Assembly (NCBI RefSeq): GCF_016406325.1 | Contig: NZ_CP066370.1 | Coordinates: 1,116,001-1,180,000, forward strand | Reading direction: 5' to 3' | DNA: 64,000 nucleotides | Origin: Shewanella putrefaciens | GTDB lineage: Bacteria > Pseudomonadota > Gammaproteobacteria > Enterobacterales > Shewanellaceae | Shown here: positions 49,245-60,605 of the stretch, in pieces | How the letters are laid out: each line of letters starts with the position of its first letter | Numbering within the stretch: the stretch's first letter is position 1 | Notes under the pieces: generated by a model | Told to the model about the DNA's origin: nothing | What the model saw: the letters and a program-made list of their open reading frames with translations, nothing else | Databases searched by the model: none | Position numbers and translations under genes: made by a program

Positions 49245-49940
49245 CTATTTTAGCTGCTCAAGTAACAGCATTACCATTAGCGCTGAATGGTAACCCGCTT
49301 TGACAATATAAGAGTCGAAATCCACTGGCGAGTCATTGTTGGCGTTATCCGATAAAGAGCGGATTACCACAAATGGCACACCAAACTGGTGACATACTTG
49401 GGCAATGGCAGCGCCTTCCATCTCACAGGCAGCCATAGTCGGGAAGTTTTTGAGCATGGCTTGGGTGCGAACAGGATCGCAAATAAAGCTATCGCCAGTA
49501 CAAATCAAACCTTCAATTGCTTTGACTTCACCCAGTTGAGCAATCGCTTTATTGGCAGCTTCAACTAAATGTGCGGCAGGAATAAACGCAGCAGGTTGCT
49601 GTGCCATTTGGCCAATTTCATAACCAAAAGCCGTGACATCCACATCATGGTGACGCACTTCAGAAGAAATCACGATATCGCCAATGGCCAGCGTATCAAC
49701 AAAACCACCGGCAGAACCTGTGTTGATCACCGCATCCGGCGCATATTTCTCGATGAGCAGCGTGGTCGCAATACTTGCAGCCACCTTACCTATGCCAGAG
49801 CGAGTTACTACTACGTCTTTACCCGCGAGAGTACCCGCAATAAATTCAATACCAGCAATGGTTTGCGATGTTGCGTTTGTCATGGCGGCGATCAGGTGAG
49901 CGACTTCTGGCTCCATTGCGCCAATAATTCCAATTTTCAT
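49245..49940 (-). CDS. mtnN: 5'-methylthioadenosine/S-adenosylhomocysteine nucleosidase
   Basis: The 231-residue protein starts [20 protein letters not shown], with ATG 49940 preceded by AAGG; the frame opens 46 codons earlier but no homologue has that extension. [12 protein letters not shown], the catalytic-Glu segment [14 protein letters not shown] and the catalytic-Asp segment SLSDNANND are present. It clears methylthioadenosine and S-adenosylhomocysteine and feeds the activated methyl cycle and autoinducer-2 precursor. Confidence 0.96.
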   Translation of the reverse strand: MKIGIIGAMEPEVAHLIAAMTNATSQTIAGIEFIAGTLAGKDVVVTRSGIGKVAASIATTLLIEKYAPDAVINTGSAGGFVDTLAIGDIVISSEVRHHDVDVTAFGYEIGQMAQQPAAFIPAAHLVEAANKAIAQLGEVKAIEGLICTGDSFICDPVRTQAMLKNFPTMAACEMEGAAIAQVCHQFGVPFVVIRSLSDNANNDSPVDFDSYIVKAGYHSALMVMLLLEQLK

Positions 49941-50045
49941 GGGAGACCTTTTTGATTCAACACTTAAAGAGTGGGACACGGGAATGCTGGCTAATATACC
50001 ACACAGTTTTATGCAGTCGTTATGGCGAGATTGGGATTGCTTGAT

Positions 50046-50079
50046 AATGGCTGAACTCGTTTGCATGAGTCCAGCCATT
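50046..50079 (-). repeat. imperfect hairpin between gltD and mtnN
   Basis: AATGGCTG..ACTC and GAGT..CAGCCATT pair over about 12 bp with one mismatch around an 8-nt loop. There is no T run, so it is either a weak gltBD terminator or an mRNA 3' end stabiliser. Confidence 0.4.
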
Positions 50080-50152
50080 GGAGTGCTTGTTAAACGACAG
50101 TGGTAAAACAGTTTTTAGTGATAAAAATACGTTGGCGCTTAATTTATAGTGC

Positions 50153-51565
<1,413 letters not shown>

Positions 51566-54500
51566 TTACCCCGCTTTTACAACTAATTCTGGGCTCGATT
51601 GCTCGAGTTTGAGCAGATCGGCCACGGCAATATTTTTAGGTTTCACTAATACGAAGCAATCTAACCAGTTACCAAAATCACTTAAGATCATCTTGGCATG
51701 TTCGCTGCCCGTTTCGGCCACGTGGGCTTCAATTAAGCCTTTTAAATGTTGTTGATGGATCGGTGATTCCAGTTTTTGAGTGTCGACAAGTTCAGTATTC
51801 ACACGGCGATTGAAGCGGCCAAATTGGTCGAACACATAGGCAAAGCCGCCTGTCATACCCGCGCCGAAGTTCACCCCGGTTTTACCAAGGACAACCACGA
51901 TACCGCTAGTCATGTATTCGCAGCCATTATCGCCAAGCCCTTCGACCACAGCAATCGCCCCTGAGTTACGTACTGCAAAACGCTCGCCCGCTTGACCCGC
52001 GGCGAAGAACTTGCCGCCTGTCGCACCATAAAGGCACGTGTTCCCGACAATGGCGCTGCGCTCGCTTTGGAATGGACTGCCCAGTGGTGGATAAATCACA
52101 ATCTTACCGCCAGACATCCCTTTACCCACATAGTCGTTGGCATCGCCACAGAGCTTTAACTCAAGTCCTGGGCTGTTCCACACGCCAAAACTTTGGCCTG
52201 CGCTGCCGTTAAAGCTCAGTTTGATGGGCGCTTTAGTGCCTTTCACGCCGAGCGTGCTCGCGATATAGCCTGACAAGGTTGCGCCAACGGAGCGGTCAGT
52301 GTTATTGATGCTATAAGCCGCATCGAAACTCTCGCCCTTATCGACGGCGCTTTGGCATTCGTTTAATAAATGCTGGTTAAGTAGCCCTAAATCTGCCGGT
52401 GGATTGGTTTCTTGCCAAGTACGTGATGAGGTCGCTGGCACTTTGGGTTGATACAAAATCGGTGAAAGATCTAAGCCCTGTTGTTTAGCGGTTTGTCCTT
52501 CAAGGGTATACAACCACTCACTGCGGCCAACTAAGTCCTCAAATTTACTGACCCCAAGGGTCGCCATCCATTCGCGCACTTCCTCTGCCACAAACTCAAA
52601 GTAAGTAATCACTCGCTCTGGCAGACCGTGGTAATGGTTATCGCGCAGGTTTTTATCTTGAGTTGCTACGCCTGTCGCGCAGTTGTTCAAGTGGCAAATA
52701 CGCAGGTATTTACAACCTAGGGCGATCATAGGCACAGTGCCAAAACCAAAGCTCTCAGCACCTAAGAGCGCGGCTTTAATGACATCAGTACCGGTTTTTA
52801 AGCCACCATCGACTTGCAGGCGAATTTTATGGCGTAGACCATTTTCCACGAGAGATTGATGCACTTCGGCTAAACCTAGCTCCCATGGGCTACCCGCATA
52901 TTTCACTGAGGTGATTGGGCTAGCACCTGTGCCGCCATCGTAGCCGGAAATGGTGATCATATCTGCATAGGCTTTGGCTACGCCCGTGGCGATAGTGCCG
53001 ACACCTGGCTCTGACACTAATTTAACTGAAATCAGCGCTTTAGTGTTGATTTGCTTCAAGTCGAAAATCAGCTGGGCTAAATCTTCGATAGAGTAAATAT
53101 CGTGGTGTGGTGGCGGTGAAATCAGCGTTACACCAGGACGAGCATGCCGCAGTCCGGCGATTTCAACACTCACCTTATGGCCGGGTAACTGACCACCTTC
53201 ACCGGGTTTTGCGCCTTGGGCGACTTTAATCTGCAATACATCAGCATTAACTAAATAATGCGCAGTGACACCAAAGCGGGCCGAGGCAATCTGTTTAATT
53301 GCAGAATTTCGTTCAGTATTAAAGCGGCGAGCATCCTCACCACCTTCACCTGAGTTTGAGCGGCCGCCTAAGCGGTTCATTGCGATAGCCAGCGCTTCAT
53401 GGGCTTCAGGGCTTAATGCGCCAATACTCATAGCAGCGCTGTCAAAACGTGAGAATAGATTTGATGCCGCTTCTACATCGGTGATATCAATCGAGGTTTG
53501 AGCTCCCTTAATACCGATTAAATCACGCAGTGTGGCAATAGGGCGATTGTCGACCAGTTCGGCAAACTTTTTATAGGTAGCAAAGTTTTTATCGATCAGT
53601 GATGCCTGTAGGGTGTTGACTACATCTGGGTTAAAGCAGTGATATTCACCGCCTTCAACGTATTTTAGCAGTCCACCTTGCGGCAATGGCACATGGGCAC
53701 GGTAGGCCGCTTTGTGCAGTATTGCTTGGTCTTGGGCGATTTCTGCAAAACCGGCGCCCTCGATACGGCTAACTACACCTTTAAAGCATAAGTCGATGAC
53801 TTCGCTGGCAATGCCTATGGCTTCAAATTGTTGACTACAACGGTAAGAGCCGACAGTACTGATGCCCATTTTGGACATAATTTTACGCAAGCCCTTTTCG
53901 ATGCCGTAACGGAAGTTCAGCATTAATGCAATCGTATCGGTTAAACCATGGCGTTTCGCAAGATCGGAGATTGATTCGTACACTAGGTATGGATAAATGG
54001 CAGTGGCACCAAAGCCAAGTAGTACGGCAAAGTGGTGTGGATCCCGTGCTGATGCAGTTTCAACAATGATGTTGGTGTCGCAGCGCAGGCTTTTATTCAC
54101 CAGCATTTGTTGCACAGATCCGACCGCCATGGCTGCGGGGATCACTTGTGCAGATTTATCAACGGCGCGATCGGATAAAATGAGTAAGGTGGTGCCACTA
54201 CGAGCTAAACGTTCCGCTTCGGCTGTGATGCGGCGGATGGCGTTTTCGAGTCCTTCATTAGGATCGTAATTTAAATCGACGATATTAGCGCGATAGTAAG
54301 TGCTATCTAATCCCAGTAATTGGTTAAAATCACTGAATAATAGAATTGGCGAGTTGAACATCACCCGGTAAGCGTGCCCTGTGGTTTCATTAAACAGGTT
54401 CTGCTCGCGACCAATACAAGTCGCCAAGGACATGACATGCTTTTCACGTAATGGATCTATGGGGGGATTCGTTACTTGAGCAAATTTCTGCCTAAAATAG

Positions 54501-56014
54501 TCATACAGCGAACGTGACTTTTTCGACAGCACCGCCATCGGTGTATCATCACCCATTGACCCTGTGGCTTCTTCACCTTGTTTTGCTAATACCCAAATAA
54601 CTTGTTCTAGCTCTTCGCGGGTATAACCAAATTGCTTTTGATATTGCAGCAATTGTTCTGGATTTAATTCGCTAGCACCATGTTGCTCTGTGGTGAGTTG
54701 CTCTGCTGGGATCAAAGTGCGGCTGTTTTTTGCCATCCATTCTTTATAAGGGTGGCGGCGTTTAAGATCGTTATCGATTTCAAAGGATTGGTATAGGCGA
54801 CCATTTAACGTATCGAGTACCAGCAATTCACCAGGCCCAACACGGCCTTTTTCGATCACTTCATCTGCGGCGTAATCCCAAATTCCAACTTCGGAAGCTA
54901 AGGTCAAAATACGATCTTTTGTGATCACATAACGTGATGGACGCAGACCATTACGGTCAACGGCGCAGGCGGCATGGCGACCGTTGGTCATCACAATACC
55001 GGCCGGACCATCCCAAGGCTCCATATGCATAGAGTTAAAGTTGTAGAAGGCTTTTAATTCATCATCCATTTCTGGATTACTTTGCCAAGCAGGCGGGATC
55101 AATAGACGCATGGCACGGTATAAGTCCATGCCACCGGATAACAGCATTTCCAGCATATTATCTAAAGATGAAGAGTCTGAGCCTGTTTCATTCACAAAGG
55201 GAGCGGCCTGCTGCAAATCTGGCAGTAGCGGTGAATTAAATTTATAGGCACGGGCACGGGCCCATTGACGGTTACCCGTAATAGTATTGATTTCACCATT
55301 ATGGGCTAAATATCTAAACGGCTGAGCTAATGGCCATTTAGGGGATGTGTTCGTTGAAAAACGCTGGTGGAATAGGCAGATAGAGCTTTTTAAGCGAATG
55401 TCCGCGAGATCGGGATAAAACGCGGGCAAATCTACAGGCATCATCAAGCCTTTATAGACGATAACTTGGCCAGACAAACTCGCGACATAGAAGTCTTTGT
55501 CATCAATGATCTGCTGTTCTAAGCGGCGACGCGCCATATAAAGGCGGCGTTCTAAGTCTTTTTCACGCCAACCGATAGGCGCGTTAATCAGCACTTGGTA
55601 GATTTGTGGCAGGCTAGCCTTGCCGATTTCCCCTAATACGTCGGGATTGACTGGTACTTTGCGCCAGCCAGCAATGCTTAAGGTTTCGCGTTCGAGTTCA
55701 CGCTCAAGGATAAACTTAGCTTGGTCGGCCAATTCATTGTCTTGACTTAAAAACAGCATACCTACGGCAAACTTGCGGCTTAAATGCCAATCATTTTCTG
55801 CGGCAATTGCTTCAAAAAATTGCACGGGTAATTGCATTAATAAACCGCAGCCATCGCCAGTGCGACCGTCGGAAGCTATGCCACCACGATGTTTCATTCG
55901 ATCAAGGCCATGAATAGCCGTACGCACGATACGATGACTGGCTTCGCCATCCATTTGTGCTATCAACCCAAAACCACAATTGTCCCGCTCAAAACTGGGA
56001 TGATATAAGCTCAT
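51566..56014 (-). CDS. gltB: glutamate synthase, large (alpha) subunit
   Basis: The 1482-residue protein begins with a 12-residue propeptide ending at DNCGFG, whose Cys13 becomes the nucleophilic N terminus of the class II amidotransferase domain. The FMN-binding synthase domain (about 820-1230) has the [3Fe-4S] cysteines in CKYLRICHLNNCATG, and the GXGXG beta-helix forms the C-terminal part. With GltD it makes glutamate, the main ammonia-assimilation route at low ammonium. Probable ArgR control is suggested by a box upstream. Confidence 0.97.
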   Translation of the reverse strand: MSLYHPSFERDNCGFGLIAQMDGEASHRIVRTAIHGLDRMKHRGGIASDGRTGDGCGLLMQLPVQFFEAIAAENDWHLSRKFAVGMLFLSQDNELADQAKFILERELERETLSIAGWRKVPVNPDVLGEIGKASLPQIYQVLINAPIGWREKDLERRLYMARRRLEQQIIDDKDFYVASLSGQVIVYKGLMMPVDLPAFYPDLADIRLKSSICLFHQRFSTNTSPKWPLAQPFRYLAHNGEINTITGNRQWARARAYKFNSPLLPDLQQAAPFVNETGSDSSSLDNMLEMLLSGGMDLYRAMRLLIPPAWQSNPEMDDELKAFYNFNSMHMEPWDGPAGIVMTNGRHAACAVDRNGLRPSRYVITKDRILTLASEVGIWDYAADEVIEKGRVGPGELLVLDTLNGRLYQSFEIDNDLKRRHPYKEWMAKNSRTLIPAEQLTTEQHGASELNPEQLLQYQKQFGYTREELEQVIWVLAKQGEEATGSMGDDTPMAVLSKKSRSLYDYFRQKFAQVTNPPIDPLREKHVMSLATCIGREQNLFNETTGHAYRVMFNSPILLFSDFNQLLGLDSTYYRANIVDLNYDPNEGLENAIRRITAEAERLARSGTTLLILSDRAVDKSAQVIPAAMAVGSVQQMLVNKSLRCDTNIIVETASARDPHHFAVLLGFGATAIYPYLVYESISDLAKRHGLTDTIALMLNFRYGIEKGLRKIMSKMGISTVGSYRCSQQFEAIGIASEVIDLCFKGVVSRIEGAGFAEIAQDQAILHKAAYRAHVPLPQGGLLKYVEGGEYHCFNPDVVNTLQASLIDKNFATYKKFAELVDNRPIATLRDLIGIKGAQTSIDITDVEAASNLFSRFDSAAMSIGALSPEAHEALAIAMNRLGGRSNSGEGGEDARRFNTERNSAIKQIASARFGVTAHYLVNADVLQIKVAQGAKPGEGGQLPGHKVSVEIAGLRHARPGVTLISPPPHHDIYSIEDLAQLIFDLKQINTKALISVKLVSEPGVGTIATGVAKAYADMITISGYDGGTGASPITSVKYAGSPWELGLAEVHQSLVENGLRHKIRLQVDGGLKTGTDVIKAALLGAESFGFGTVPMIALGCKYLRICHLNNCATGVATQDKNLRDNHYHGLPERVITYFEFVAEEVREWMATLGVSKFEDLVGRSEWLYTLEGQTAKQQGLDLSPILYQPKVPATSSRTWQETNPPADLGLLNQHLLNECQSAVDKGESFDAAYSINNTDRSVGATLSGYIASTLGVKGTKAPIKLSFNGSAGQSFGVWNSPGLELKLCGDANDYVGKGMSGGKIVIYPPLGSPFQSERSAIVGNTCLYGATGGKFFAAGQAGERFAVRNSGAIAVVEGLGDNGCEYMTSGIVVVLGKTGVNFGAGMTGGFAYVFDQFGRFNRRVNTELVDTQKLESPIHQQHLKGLIEAHVAETGSEHAKMILSDFGNWLDCFVLVKPKNIAVADLLKLEQSSPELVVKAG

Positions 56015-56598
56015 ACAAAAACCTCCCTAGACCTCAACTGATTACTTCTCGGGGAGAAAATGTAAAGACTTTCTATATATGCACCCGAACCACCCAAATT
56101 AGCCTGAGATTCACTAAAGGTCAAACCAAAAATTTGCATAAAATATGGGTATTAATTCATATTTCATACACAAAACACAATGGCGTTACGTTAACGTCAA
56201 CAGTAAAATACGTTGTATAACATTATGAATAAAAAGAATTTTAAAAAGGATAAAACTGATGATTTACTAAAGTGTAACATGGAGTGGGATTGTTTTTGAT
56301 TTACAAATAGTGATTTTTATTGCAAATACAGTGAAGGTATAAAAAATTATAATAAGTGAATTTTTATTCTTCGCATTTGTGAGGTAGATCGCTAAATGTA
56401 AGTTAAATGCAAGGGGGAGTGCACATTTTTGACAATAGTTGTGACTATCTATTCGGAGTTTTATTTACGGCAAAGAAAAACAGGCTAACTTTGTTTACAA
56501 TACGCTTTTTCCTTTCGTCCAATCACTTTTTTCTTTTCTACTGTAATTTTATCTTGGTTATTAAAAATGAAGCCATATCACGTTAGGCAGGTGTTGTA
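56015..56598. other. divergent control region between gltB and yhcC
   Basis: About 580 bp with no convincing gene and a high AT content. It contains an ArgR-like palindrome at 56144-56161, a 10-bp palindrome ACGTTAACGT (56188-56197) and a TATGAAT half-site near 56224. Promoters for gltB and yhcC must lie here; I cannot define their -10 elements with confidence. Confidence 0.5.
56144..56161. promoter_or_regulatory. ArgR-box-like palindrome upstream of gltB
   Basis: TATGGGTATTAATTCATA matches 16 of 18 positions of the ArgR box (WNTGAATWWWWATTCANW), with only the two inner As of the left half replaced by G. It lies 130 bp before the gltB start. In E. coli gltBDF is an ArgR target, so this is plausible but untested. 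Confidence 0.45.
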
Positions 56599-57528
56599 AT
56601 GGGGCTTGATGCATACGTCAACACATTCGGCGCAGTTTGTAAGGCAAAATACGGCACAAGATTGCGTAAACTGACAATAGATGCCAAGTTTACTTGCCCT
56701 AACCGTGATGGCACTTTGGGGCGAGGAGGCTGTACTTTCTGTAATGTGGCGTCATTTAGCCATCAAACTGCTGATGTATTGAGTATTACTGAGCAACTCG
56801 AACAGGGAAAGAGTCGCTATCGTGAGGCGAAACCTCAGGCTCAAGCCGATAAATTTATTGCTTATTTTCAGGCTTACACCAGCACTTACGATGAGTATCA
56901 AGTGTTGATGGCTAAATACGATGAAGCAGTTAAAGATGATGAGATAGTCGGTTTATGTGTAGGAACTCGCCCCGATTGTGTGCCGGATAATGTATTGGAT
57001 TTGCTGGCGCGTTATCAGGCCGATGGTGTCGATGTTTGGTTAGAACTTGGACTACAAACTGCCAACGATGAAACGCTGCGTAGAATTAACCGTGGCCATG
57101 ATTTCGCCTGCTATTGTGACACTGTTTCTAGGGCTAGAGCCCGTGGTCTAAAGGTATGCACTCATCTTATTCTTGGCTTACCCAACGAAACTCACAGCGA
57201 TTATATGGCGACTTTAGCAGCTGTATTGCAGCAGGGCGTTGATGGTTTGAAGCTGCATCCTTTGCATATTGTCGAAGGTAGCACTATGGCCAAAGCGTGG
57301 CGAAGTGGTCGCTTACCTTTATCGAGTCTTGAGGATTATGCCCGCAGTGTCGGAGAGATGATCCGCCATACTCCAAAAGAAGTGATTTTCCATCGAGTTA
57401 CTGCCTACGCTAAAAAACCAATACTACTGGCACCCGATTGGTGTGCTTATCGTTGGGATGGATTAGTGGCGATTGTCGATAATTTGGCGCTTTATGGTGG
57501 ACAAGGGGAAGCATTAGAGGGACGATAG
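56599..57528 (+). CDS. TIGR01212-family radical SAM protein YhcC
   Basis: The 309-residue protein has the radical SAM cluster in CPNRDGTLGRGGCTFCN, followed by a TIM-barrel part including GLCVGTRPDCVPDNVLDLL and the family ending KKPILLAPDW. It is the neighbour of gltB in E. coli too (yhcC). The substrate is not established. The ATG follows a run of GGCAGGTG. It is followed by hptA in place of the arcB of enterics. Confidence 0.88.
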   Translation: MGLDAYVNTFGAVCKAKYGTRLRKLTIDAKFTCPNRDGTLGRGGCTFCNVASFSHQTADVLSITEQLEQGKSRYREAKPQAQADKFIAYFQAYTSTYDEYQVLMAKYDEAVKDDEIVGLCVGTRPDCVPDNVLDLLARYQADGVDVWLELGLQTANDETLRRINRGHDFACYCDTVSRARARGLKVCTHLILGLPNETHSDYMATLAAVLQQGVDGLKLHPLHIVEGSTMAKAWRSGRLPLSSLEDYARSVGEMIRHTPKEVIFHRVTAYAKKPILLAPDWCAYRWDGLVAIVDNLALYGGQGEALEGR

Positions 57529-57718
57529 TCGCAATATCAGCACGGTTTAGATACCATCCATAGTGGTAAATGTTGGATGGTGTTAATAGCAAGCTTTTGA
57601 TTTGTTATAGATAAATTTGTTTTGGACTGTAAATACTGCTATAAGTTGCACTGTCAATTTTTGAGGGTATCATGTCCTGAATTTGATTTACGCATTGAAC
57701 TACTTAAGGGAGGCCTCG

Positions 57719-58084
57719 ATGGCCACAGTTGAATTAGAAGCAATCCTAGATCTCAATACTTTGGAACAGTACTGTAGTGCTATTGGTGCAGCTACCCTCT
57801 TGAAGAGTGTTGTACTATTTGAGCAACTCATGCCTGAATATGTGGGTAATCTAGTAAAGGCTAACGATGCTGAAGATAAAGATACCCTGTGTTCTGAGGC
57901 TCATAAGTTTAAGGGGGCCGCAGGCTCTGTTGGTTTGAAACGTATTCAGCAAATTGCTCAATTATTGCAACATGGTGAAGAAGATCGCTGGGCAGTAGAG
58001 CATGGTATTTGGGTTGCTCAGATTGTTGAGTTTGCGAGCGCAGATTTACAACAGCTAAAGCTGTTTCTTCAGGCAAAAATATAA
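57719..58084 (+). CDS. hptA: stand-alone histidine phosphotransfer protein HptA
   Basis: The 121-residue protein is a single Hpt domain with the phospho-acceptor His62 in AHKFKGAAGSVGL. ATG 57719 follows AAGGGAGG by 6 nt; the frame opens 12 codons earlier without such a site. In S. oneidensis, HptA (SO1327 from memory) relays phosphate from ArcS to ArcA, replacing the Hpt part of the ArcB of enterics. It lies in the yhcC position where E. coli carries arcB. Monocistronic, between yhcC and oxyR. Confidence 0.9.
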   Translation: MATVELEAILDLNTLEQYCSAIGAATLLKSVVLFEQLMPEYVGNLVKANDAEDKDTLCSEAHKFKGAAGSVGLKRIQQIAQLLQHGEEDRWAVEHGIWVAQIVEFASADLQQLKLFLQAKI

Positions 58085-58449
58085 CATCAGTTATAACTAT
58101 GGCGTGTCTGTTCAAAAGAGATGGCTGCAGCATTGACTAGATAATATTATTTATTGATAAGCGAGAGCGTGTTTGATGTTTTCGAGCACGCTGAGTCACC
58201 AGTGCAAACTTGAGCCAGTTTTTATCAATAGATGAAAACGCAGCAGAAACACCGTTCGAACTTGCCGTCACGAACAAAATGTAACCTCAAAATATCGTAA
58301 CACCTCAGTTTGATCTATTGAGCCGTTGTACAATCCACGGAATGGCGATTCGGCTCACACTCTTGATAACTAATGCCGCGTTATTGTTGATACTTTATGC
58401 TAGAGTAGATTTAATTTATTAATGCATAACCTTATTGGCAATCGATAAA
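58085..58449. other. gap between hptA and oxyR with one hairpin
   Basis: About 365 bp without a gene. AGCGTG and CACGCT (58166-58171 and 58187-58192) form a short stem with a 15-nt loop, a possible hptA terminator. The oxyR promoter should lie in the last 150 bp; I see no clear consensus pair. Confidence 0.45.
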
Positions 58450-59361
58450 ATGAAAAGTTTACCTAGCCTCAAGAATTTATTTTATTTGGTGAATCTCCAT
58501 CAAGAGCAAAATTTTAACCGCGCTGCTAAGGTGTGTTTTGTTAGTCAGTCGACGTTATCCAGTGGGATCCAAAATTTAGAAGAGCAACTAGGTCATCAAT
58601 TGATCGAACGTGATCACAAATCATTTATGTTTACTGCTATTGGTGAAGAAGTTGTACAACGTTCCCGTAAGATCCTCACCGATGTCGACGACTTAGTTGA
58701 GCTAGTTAAAAATCAAGGCGAGCCAATGACGGGTGATATTCGCCTAGGCTGTATTCCTACGATTGCCCCTTTCCTATTGAGTCGCGTTGTGCGCCAATGC
58801 CAGCAAGCTTATCCTGCGATGAGTTTGTTGCTGAAAGAAGATACAACTGACCGTTTGTTAGATGCTTTAGGGAAAGGAGAGTTAGATCTATTGATCCTTG
58901 TCTTACCAGTTGATACTAGTGGTTATCACAGTATGAAGGTTGGCATTGACCCATTCAAAATGGTCATCCATAAGGATTTAGCTGGAGAAATTCATCAACC
59001 GATCGACTATCAAGCCTTACCGGATGAGAGTATTTTTTTATTGCAAAGTGAACATTGCATAACAGGCCATGCAATCACTGCCTGTCAGTTGGGGGATAGT
59101 GCCAAGGTAAACCCATTCGCCGCGACCAGTTTGCATACCTTAGTACAAATGGTAAACAGTAAATTAGGGACGACCTTCTTACCACAAATGGCAATTGATG
59201 CTGGCATTCTAAACGATACCGATTTAGTGGTAATGACACCACCGGGTGAGGCTCCTTACCGAGATATAGGGCTCGTTTGGCGACAAACTACCAGCCGAAT
59301 TTTAACTTTCCGCACGTTAGGTTTAATGATCCAAAAGTTACTCACTAAAGACGAAGATTAA
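58450..59361 (+). CDS. oxyR: LysR-family peroxide regulator OxyR
   Basis: The 303-residue LysR-type regulator has a winged HTH (about 17-60, NFNRAAKVCFVSQSTLSSGI) and an effector domain with Cys203 and Cys212, nine residues apart as are Cys199 and Cys208 of E. coli OxyR, so a redox disulfide is expected. In Shewanella OxyR controls catalases and iron-homeostasis genes. The start is uncertain: ATG 58450 has only a weak site, and a TTG five codons earlier is in frame. Targets are not adjacent. Confidence 0.85.
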   Translation: MKSLPSLKNLFYLVNLHQEQNFNRAAKVCFVSQSTLSSGIQNLEEQLGHQLIERDHKSFMFTAIGEEVVQRSRKILTDVDDLVELVKNQGEPMTGDIRLGCIPTIAPFLLSRVVRQCQQAYPAMSLLLKEDTTDRLLDALGKGELDLLILVLPVDTSGYHSMKVGIDPFKMVIHKDLAGEIHQPIDYQALPDESIFLLQSEHCITGHAITACQLGDSAKVNPFAATSLHTLVQMVNSKLGTTFLPQMAIDAGILNDTDLVVMTPPGEAPYRDIGLVWRQTTSRILTFRTLGLMIQKLLTKDED

Positions 59362-59415
59362 ACTTGCGGCAACAGCAAAGTGTGACGTCTAGTTACAGCT
59401 TAAATTGAGTCAAGA

Positions 59416-60483
59416 TCAGAGTGGGGAAACACCAAATACTTCTATTGAGTGTTGTTTCCCTTTTAGTTTGATTGGGCCTAGGTTGGTTAGGCGATATTCA
59501 CTATTGGGATTATCTAAGCGTCCAGCTAAAGCCCCAGACACTAACATACGTTGTCCAAGGGGGTTACACTGATCTTGCAGCCTTGCTAACGTATTGAGTA
59601 CGTCACTAAAGAAGCTAATTTCTTGTTTTTGTACCCCAACAACCGCTGCTACTACCTGCCCACAATGTGCTGCGGCTTTAAATTTAGGCACAAAACCGTA
59701 GTGTTCCTCAAAGTAGTGTCTTTGCCAGCTAAGCTGTTGGCTAAATTCAAAATAGATATTCATACAACGATCATGCACCACGCCTTCTTCTAACGGCCAA
59801 TGGATAAGGACGGCATCACCCATGTAACGATATATTTCGGCTTCATTATTCGTTACTGTGTCTGACAATAAGCTAAAGCTATCTTGGATTAAACGGCTAA
59901 AACGATAATCACCGAGTGATTCAGCGTGTGTGGTGGAGGCAACCATATCCAAGTAAAGAAACAAACGCTGTTCATATCTCGGTTTATGGTATTTACCCAT
60001 ACCGATATTGAGTAAAATACGTGGGCCTACTAATAATGCCATTTGCTCAACAAAGGCTAAACTGACTCGAACAACAACAAGGTAGACAATGAGTGCTTGA
60101 AAAGAAGGGCTGTACAAAATATGTGCTGTGAGCATTTGCCTTAGCGTAGACATATGGTTTTCTATTGCCCACATATTTAAAAATTGAGTAATGTAGGCCA
60201 AGGTTGTTGCACCTAGTAATAGGAACAACCCTTTGAAAATAACTGAAAACACATAGGGAAGGCGATTGATTGCGCTAAAATCGGCAATTAAGTTTGACAT
60301 CCAATGTAGGCTACCAAAGATAATCCCCATATAAACCGCGAGGGTCGCAAGATCGGCTGAGCTCACCGCCCACTGGGGCAGTTCTGGTGATTGTGCATAT
60401 CGAAAAAACACGAAAGCAGCCATGGCAATAGCCCAAGCTAATATCGCAAAAAGAAGTTTTTTCGCTTGTCTACGTGCTCTCAC
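59416..60483 (-). CDS. membrane-bound class III adenylate cyclase (CyaC-like)
   Basis: The 355-residue protein has about five N-terminal membrane segments (residues 10-160) and a cytosolic cyclase catalytic domain: LFLYLDMVASTTHAES and YRYMGDAVLIHWP carry the two metal-binding Asp residues, and VLNTLARLQD has the transition-state Asn and Arg. It should make cAMP from ATP; guanylate cyclase activity is not excluded. In S. oneidensis three cyclases, including a membrane CyaC, feed CRP control of anaerobic respiration. It is convergent with oxyR. Confidence 0.85.
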   Translation of the reverse strand: MRARRQAKKLLFAILAWAIAMAAFVFFRYAQSPELPQWAVSSADLATLAVYMGIIFGSLHWMSNLIADFSAINRLPYVFSVIFKGLFLLLGATTLAYITQFLNMWAIENHMSTLRQMLTAHILYSPSFQALIVYLVVVRVSLAFVEQMALLVGPRILLNIGMGKYHKPRYEQRLFLYLDMVASTTHAESLGDYRFSRLIQDSFSLLSDTVTNNEAEIYRYMGDAVLIHWPLEEGVVHDRCMNIYFEFSQQLSWQRHYFEEHYGFVPKFKAAAHCGQVVAAVVGVQKQEISFFSDVLNTLARLQDQCNPLGQRMLVSGALAGRLDNPNSEYRLTNLGPIKLKGKQHSIEVFGVSPL

Positions 60484-60605
60484 GACTCGATTTTTATCCG
60501 AATACGACCGTTATTTCAGGATGCCGTAGTTTATAGAAAATCATCACCAAAGTGCTAGTGAAATTTGTGATCTGGATCAATACAAGTCCATATCGTTACT
60601 AAAAT

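Noticed and set aside
55957..56220. 87-residue frame overlapping the gltB start
   Set aside because: Antisense to the gltB N terminus and across its promoter; no ribosome site.
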